NCBI GenBank assembly: GCA_032173675.1
Contig: JAVKPL010007117.1
Span: 62,001-126,000 of the forward strand
Direction: 5' to 3'
DNA: 64,000 bases
DNA from: Gastrolobium villosum
Taxonomy: Eukaryota; Streptophyta; Magnoliopsida; Fabales; Fabaceae
A program made the position numbers and the translations under genes. Positions 58,271 to 64,000 of the stretch are shown one piece after another (position 1 is the stretch's first letter; every line of letters starts with the position of its first letter). The notes beneath the pieces are model-generated. The model made no database searches. It was given only the letters and a program-made list of their open reading frames with translations, and was not told where the DNA came from.

Positions 58271-58858
58271 ATTTTGTTTCGATAATAACAAAATTGATTA
58301 TAAGAGATGATAATAAAAAATAAATAAATTTAACCCATCATCCCTTAATTTAAACTTCAATCAATAAATTTAACCATATACAATATTTTAAATGAAGACA
58401 TTAATATGATTTAACCCTATCATAACTCCGGAAAATAAGAACTTATTGCAAAAGCAGAGTTTCATGCTCTTTAACTTGTTTCTTTTTAATATTATATTGT
58501 TTTAGAAAAATAATAGCAATCGAGCAGAGTGAAATCAGAATTTTATACTTTCGATTGGTGGAGTTGGTGCACGGTGCACCCACTGACCCACCATATGTAT
58601 TACGTAGTTACAAATTAACAAAGGTGTCTTTTATTATTTAAAACACATTCGTAATTTTACATTCAAAGTCTGAAATTTCCTGAATTAAATTTTTTTCGTT
58701 CTTTGAGTTAATTACTAATATACCCTCTGAAGATGATGGAAAGCCCAATAGCAGCAACAGAAGTTGAGTTCCGACGACTCTCCGAAAAATGAGCGTACGA
58801 CATTTCAATTTTCTCGTAAATCCCTAAATTTCCTCCTCCTGCCACGGCGACATCAACT
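58271..58858. other. Upstream flank of SEC15
   Basis: AT-rich DNA becoming GC-richer near 58730. It probably holds the promoter and 5' UTR; no TATA box is convincing. Confidence 0.5.
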
Positions 58859-61262
58859 ATGCACTCGTCCAAACCCCTGCGCCGGAAAATTGTTCCGGCG
58901 AACGGCGATGACTCCGCCGACAAACTGGATCAGCTCCTTCTCTCCTCCGCCATCTGCAACAACGAGGACTTAGGGCCCTTCGTCCGCAAGGCTTTCGCTT
59001 CCGGCAAGCCGGAGACGCTCCACCACCACCTCCGGCGCTTCGCTCGCTCTAAAGAGTCCGAGATCGAGGAGGTCTGCAAGGCGCACTACCAGGACTTCAT
59101 CCTCGCCGTCGATGATCTCCGATCCCTCCTCTCCGACGTCGATTCCCTCAAGTCATCCCTCTCCGACTCCAACTCCAAGCTTCAGTCCGTCGCTCGCCCG
59201 CTCCTCTCCTCCCTCGACGCCTTCGTCGAAACGCGAAACGTTTCGAAGAACATCAACCTCGCCATCGAATCGGTCCGAACATGCGTTCAGCTGATGGAAG
59301 TTTGCTCCCGCACTAACCGTCACCTTTCCGGTGACAATTTCTACATGGCGCTGAAGTGCGTTGACGCGATCGAGAGGGAGTACTTGGACAAAACGCCGTC
59401 GTCGACGTTGAAGACGATGTTGGAGAAGAAGATTCCAGATATTCGCTCGCACATAGAGAGGAAGGTGAACAAGGAGTTCGGGGACTGGCTGGTGGAGATC
59501 CGTGTGGTGAGTCGCAATTTGGGGCAATTGGCCATTGGTCAAGCTTCGTCAGCGAGGCAGAGAGAAGAGGATCTCAGAATTAAGCAGCGGCAAGCTGAGG
59601 AGCAGAGTAGGCTAAGCGTGAGGGACTGCATTTATGCTTTGGAGGAAGAGGATGAGGATGAAGATGGAATCTCCGGTGGCGGTGGGATTGGTGAGGATGG
59701 TTACGGTAACGGTGGATTTGATTTGACTCCGTTGTACAAAGCTTACCATATTCACCAGACTTTAGGATTAGAAGATCGGTTTAAGAAGTATTATTTTGAA
59801 AACCGAAAGCTTCAGTTGACTTCGGACTTCCAGGTATCTTCGATGACGCCTTTTCTTGAATCCCATCAAACCTTTTGCACAAATTGCGGGTTTCTTTGTG
59901 GTGGAGGATCGGGTATTGAGGACTGGGGGTGGTTTGATATCGAAAATGGAAGTTGAGAATTTGTGGGAGATTGCTGTTAGCAAAATGTGTTCTGTGTTAG
60001 AGGATCAGTTCTCCAGAATGCAAACTGCTAATCATCTCTTGCTGATTAAGGACTATGTGAGTCTGTTGGGAGTTACTCTGCGGAGATATGGGTATCACAT
60101 TGATGCATTGCTTGATGTTTTGAGCAAACATAGGGATAAATACCATGAGTTGCTGTTGTCTGACTGTAGGAAGCAGATAGCTGAGGCAGTTGCTGCTGAT
60201 AAGTTTGAACAGATGTTGATGAAGAAAGAGTATGAGTATTCCATGAATGTTCTTTCTTTTCAAATACAAACATCAGATATCACACCTGCTTTTCCTTATG
60301 TTGCACCATTTTCATCCACCGTGCCCGATTGTTGTCGAATTGTGCGGTCCTTCATTGAGGATTCTGTGAGTTTCATGTCATATGGCGGGCATCTTGAGTT
60401 CTATGAAGTTGTTAAGAAATATTTAGACAGGCTTTTGAACGAGGTTCTGGACGAAGCTTTGTTAAAGCTTATTAATGCATCAGTTAATGGTGTCTCCCAG
60501 GCAATGCAGGTAGCAGCAAATATGGTTGTATTCGAGCGTGCATGTGATTTTTTCTTTCGCCACGCGGCACAGCTTTCAGGGGTTCCCTTGAGAATGGTAG
60601 AAAGAAGCAGAAGGCAGTTCCCTCTGAGAAAAGCTCGTGATGCTGCAGAAGAGATGCTCTCTGGGCTACTCAAAGCAAAAATTGATGGATTTATGACCTT
60701 GATTGAGAATGTAAATTGGATGACTGATGAGCCACCTCAGAGTGGAAATGAATACGTAAATGAGGTCATAATTTATTTGGAAATTTTGGTTTCAACTGCT
60801 CAACAGATACTGCCATCTCATGTCCTTAAAAGAGTTCTACAGGAAGTTCTTTCTCACATATCGGAGAAGATAGTTGGGACTTTAGTTAGTGATTTTGTTA
60901 AGAGGTTTAATGTGAATGCTGTTACTGGAATTGATGTAGACATCCGGCTCTTAGAATCATTTGCTGAAAATCAGGGGGCCCTTATATCTGATGGGGATGT
61001 TGATCAGTTGAAAACAGCACTTGCTGAGTCAAGGCAATTGATTAATTTGCTATTAAGCAATCATCCGGAGAACTTCCTGAATCCAGTGATCAGGGAGAGG
61101 AGTTACAATACTTTGGACCACAAGAAAGTGGCGATCGTTTCTGAAAAGTTGAGGGATCCTTCGGATCGGCTCTTTGGAACCTTTGGTAGTCGTGGGGCCA
61201 GGCAGAATCCAAAAAAGAAATCACTGGATGTATTGATAAAAAGACTTAAGGATGTTAGCTGA
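58859..61262 (+). CDS. SEC15B: Exocyst complex subunit SEC15 (SEC15B-like), intronless, frame broken once
   Basis: SEC15 is the exocyst subunit that contacts Rab GTPases and helps tether secretory vesicles to the plasma membrane. The first segment (58859 to about 59875, 339 residues) carries the N-terminal part: AEKLD-like start, VRKAFASGKPETLHHHLRRF, FARSKESEIEEVCKAHYQDF, and a basic-acidic coiled segment (RQREEDLRIKQRQAEEQSRL) near 240. The second segment (59877-61262, 461 residues) runs from AQIAGFFVVEDRVLRTGGGL to the conserved end NPKKKSLDVLIKRLKDVS. The frames differ at TTTT 59873-59876, where the family has two phenylalanines, so two bases appear to be missing (or one is extra). Otherwise the frame is fully open for about 800 residues, the normal length. 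This is a sequencing slip, a recent null allele or a frameshift; it cannot be decided here. Intronless SEC15 is usual in plants. Confidence 0.9.
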
Positions 61263-63134
61263 TTAATCTTGTAGCTGTATGTAAGGTCCTTTTTCTTGTT
61301 TTGTCTTTGGTTACATTTTGACTCTGAATTATTTAATAGCAAGAGTTGTTGATAAAATTATTTGGTTAAGGGCAGCCTATCACTGTTCCAATTGCAATTT
61401 GAGATTTTCCAATATTTGTTTGAAATGAATGATTCTTATGTTCATTTTTTTTATTTGATTTGAATACTTTCATATCATGTTATTGTATCTGCTATGAATT
61501 CTCACTTTGGCTTCATCAGTATGTTTTTGAAAACATAATCTGACTCTATCCCATTAGACTTCTGCTTGCTAAAAGGATGTCTTTAATGTGTAGCATGATG
61601 CATGTTTTATGAGTAGCTGCTTGTGTTTGTTCAACTTTCACGGATCCAGGTCTAGAGCTCCTGATAACTTACCTCATATATTGATATATGGATATATCAT
61701 TATCAACTTTGACATTTGTGCCTTTATTAAACAACCTTAATCTTGTATTGTGCTGCATAGTTTGGCTGAAAATCATTTTATCTGAAAAATGAAAAATTTA
61801 TCATCTTCTGACCTGTTGCTTCTTCACATTTATCCAATTATTAATGAGGGTTGAGATTACTGAAGAGACATTGATCCGCTCTTTGAGCTTTCTGAGACCT
61901 GATTGATTACCTTAGCCCTTTTAGGTTGTGAAATTGGAATGAGGTTACTTTTCCAATTGTGTTGTTATGATTGTAGGTCCTACTTAGAATTGTACGAGGG
62001 TCTAAGGATCGAGGATGGTGTGATCCCTACATCTAATAGGAAAAAAGTCATATGTTCCAGAATCTAGATTGTTATCTTAACAACCATGCTTGGAGTTTTG
62101 TGAGAATTGCATTTCCACGTATCTATGTATCTATCTACATAGGGCTTGGGAGCTGAAATGTTGTATGTTTGCCTCCTATCTTTCATTTTTGTCATGGGTA
62201 CAATCCTTCCTGCATGTCAAGGAAGGCCATCTATCAAAATTTTCTGACAGTGAATGTTACTCATTTGAACTATTTGTCTATTTCACTAATTCATGGAGAG
62301 GAATAGAATATGAAGTTGATTAAGGTTGAGGTCTTCCAGAATATCTCTGCTGGCTGGAGATAAGGTGGGAGATTATTCTGTTTGAGATATGTAAGATTCT
62401 CCAAGAAGTTCAGCCCTAACACCAAATCAGTAATTTGGTGAGATCCAATCTTTAGTACCTCTCACTCTAATGCATCTCATAATAACTCTCTTATAGATCC
62501 TTCTTGGTTTTTATGTTTTTCTTTTGGCAGATGGTTTTTCTGTTACTTTTAGATGACCTTTACGTGTTCAGAATCATAATATTCCTACAACCAGTTGCCT
62601 TTGTTTCTCTATAACCAACTTGTTATATCATACAAAAAAACTTCCATACGTATATAAGGAATTTAAAAGTAAAAAAGAGCATGAACTTCGTGATTGGTGC
62701 ATTGCTCCAAAATGGAAATGATGAGAGAGTAATTATAAAAATACTGCTCCGTCATTTGGGCCCAATTTCAACCATGTTGGCTCCAGGAACCTGACCTAGG
62801 CAACGACAATGCTGGGGATCCAACCCGTTGATGCCCAAACCAACTTATCATGGGCCTGGCCTAATCCAATTCCATGACCTGACTGACCCAAGTTACCCAC
62901 CCGAACCAAAACTGGTTGCCAAGGCTTGATACTGTAAGATAGTCCCGTATAAAAACGTTGTGTACATAGCTCTATCATTTTTTTTCTTCATATCAATATG
63001 AGTAGGAATGTATTGCTGGTTTAAATTTTGTAGATAATAAAAATAATCATTACTTACAAGTGTTTAAAGTTAATATAATATTAAGCAACATAGTCCTCAA
63101 TTTATATCCTTGTCATCGCCTGAGCACTGACATC
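61263..63134. other. 3' flank of SEC15 and spacer
   Basis: The first few hundred bases are likely 3' UTR. Short open frames (62090-62323, 62796-62978) show no domain. No repeat family was recognised with confidence. Confidence 0.45.
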
Positions 63135-63139
63135 GTGGA

Positions 63140-63312
63140 TTTGGATCCTTTAATGTGGAAAAGTGATTATGTAGTCATATTATTTGATCACAATCATTCA
63201 TTTAAAAATAATATAATTTTATTTTTTTATCTCATCATTAATTTGTGATTATGATCAAATAACATGATTACATAGTCACACATAATCACTTTTCCACGTA
63301 CAAATCCAATGT
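63140..63312. mobile_element. Foldback MITE related to 50210-50357
   Basis: GGATTTGGATCCTTTAATGTGG is mirrored by CCACGTACAAATCC. ATTTGATCACAATCATTCAT and ATTATGATCAAATAACATGA are shared with the intronic copy. Confidence 0.7.
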
Positions 63313-63410
63313 CGCACTTTTCCTCTGTTTAGTTTACTCGTATCTAGTTTCGGGCTGAACCACATATTTGGATCATCCGTGGCACATTTGTGATTTCACT
63401 CAGCTCGGGC

Positions 63411-63614
63411 TCACTCTCCTCCAGATGGACGTGGACCTCTATGAGAATTTGCAATTTCAATGACAACAACTTCTATCAGCAAGTCATTTTGACTCCCAAC
63501 ATGTATCGGTATCCATAGAAGATGCTCAAACGACTTATTCCAGATTCCCTTCTGGCTTCTACCAACGAATTCTTTAAGAGCATTAATGATAGTTGTCGCT
63601 ATCAACTTAAATGA
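63411..63614 (-). pseudogene. Coding-like terminal exon, unidentified
   Basis: The minus-strand frame reads from an acceptor-like TTTAAG at 63615 through KEFVGRSQKGIWNKSFEHLL, IPIHVGSQNDLLIEVVVIEI and ANSHRGPRPSGGE to TGA. Its composition is protein-like and unlike the surrounding AT-rich spacer. I do not recognise the family. It could be the last exon of a gene continuing past the window or a captured fragment. Confidence 0.3.
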
Positions 63615-64000
63615 CTTCTATTTATTTATTATTATCCTTTTATTTTGGTAAATATAAGAATTTTAATACTTGCTCCTCTTTCTCGCATAATAGACAAATC
63701 CATTTTAGCATAAATGGCAGCTCCGAAAAGCTTTGCACGTGCTACGCGAGTTGCACGCATTATTAGAAATATTAACAATATAAAAGGACAAAAGGTTCTA
63801 TATAGATCTTACCGATTTTTTGTCTCTCTATTTTCCATCGCATAGCCTAACAAATTAAGAAACACTGTTATCTCCATTTTCCCTGCAAAAACGGGTCAAC
63901 GCAAATCTATAGCCAAGTCTGAGGAGGAGTGTGTTTATATGCATCAAACAAAAGTGTCGATGAGGTCTTTAATTCTATTTCTTTCTATTGTGGCGTGTGT
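63615..64000. other. Right edge of window, no gene called
   Basis: AT-rich then mixed composition; nothing was identified before the edge. Confidence 0.4.

Noticed and set aside
58859..61262. Two separate genes at the SEC15 locus
   Set aside because: The two frames are the N- and C-terminal parts of one conserved protein with no missing residues beyond the junction.

Overview
The window is plant nuclear DNA, from a dicot. It has intron-rich genes with GT-AG introns, long AT-rich spacers, tRNA-derived SINEs and many small inverted-repeat transposons. The gene content and the style of the repeats suggest a papilionoid legume, but that is an impression; no single feature proves it.

Nine protein-coding genes can be read exon by exon. 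From left to right they are: a SUS2/SUS3-type sucrose synthase (+, 48-6486, 15 exons); a GH9 endo-1,4-beta-glucanase (-, 9295-11650, 8 exons); a pectin methylesterase with an inhibitor-like pro-region (-, 20775-25367, 3 exons); a second such enzyme (+, 34798-37238, 2 exons); a free-standing pectin methylesterase-inhibitor-type protein (-, 39241-39780); an ATL-type RING-H2 ubiquitin ligase (-, 42101-42718); a soluble epoxide hydrolase (+, 49416-52852, 3 exons); ribosomal protein eL18 (-, 54173-55729, 5 exons); and the exocyst subunit SEC15 (+, 58859-61262, no introns). The SEC15 reading frame is broken once, at a T-run near 59873. All other spliced frames close exactly and give family-typical lengths.

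Five of the first six genes touch cell-wall carbohydrate: sucrose synthase supplies UDP-glucose, GH9 trims glucan, and the two pectin methylesterases plus the inhibitor set pectin methylation. The last three genes are unrelated housekeeping or detoxification genes. Whether the wall genes are co-regulated cannot be seen here.

The spacers (about 11.7-20.8, 25.4-34.8, 37.2-39.2, 42.7-49.4 and 55.8-58.9 kb) and several large introns are built from repeats. These include at least five recurring MITE families, SINEs with 17-bp target duplications, a LINE 3' end, a hAT transposase C-terminal remnant, and foldback elements lodged in TA microsatellites. The most unusual structure is at 16675-17087: a SINE joined to a 120-bp inverted copy of its own downstream flank, with both together enclosed by a perfect 17-bp direct repeat. 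Beside it, at 15969-16310, is a well-spliced two-exon coding remnant that I cannot identify.

No rRNA gene, intact tRNA gene or CRISPR array was seen.
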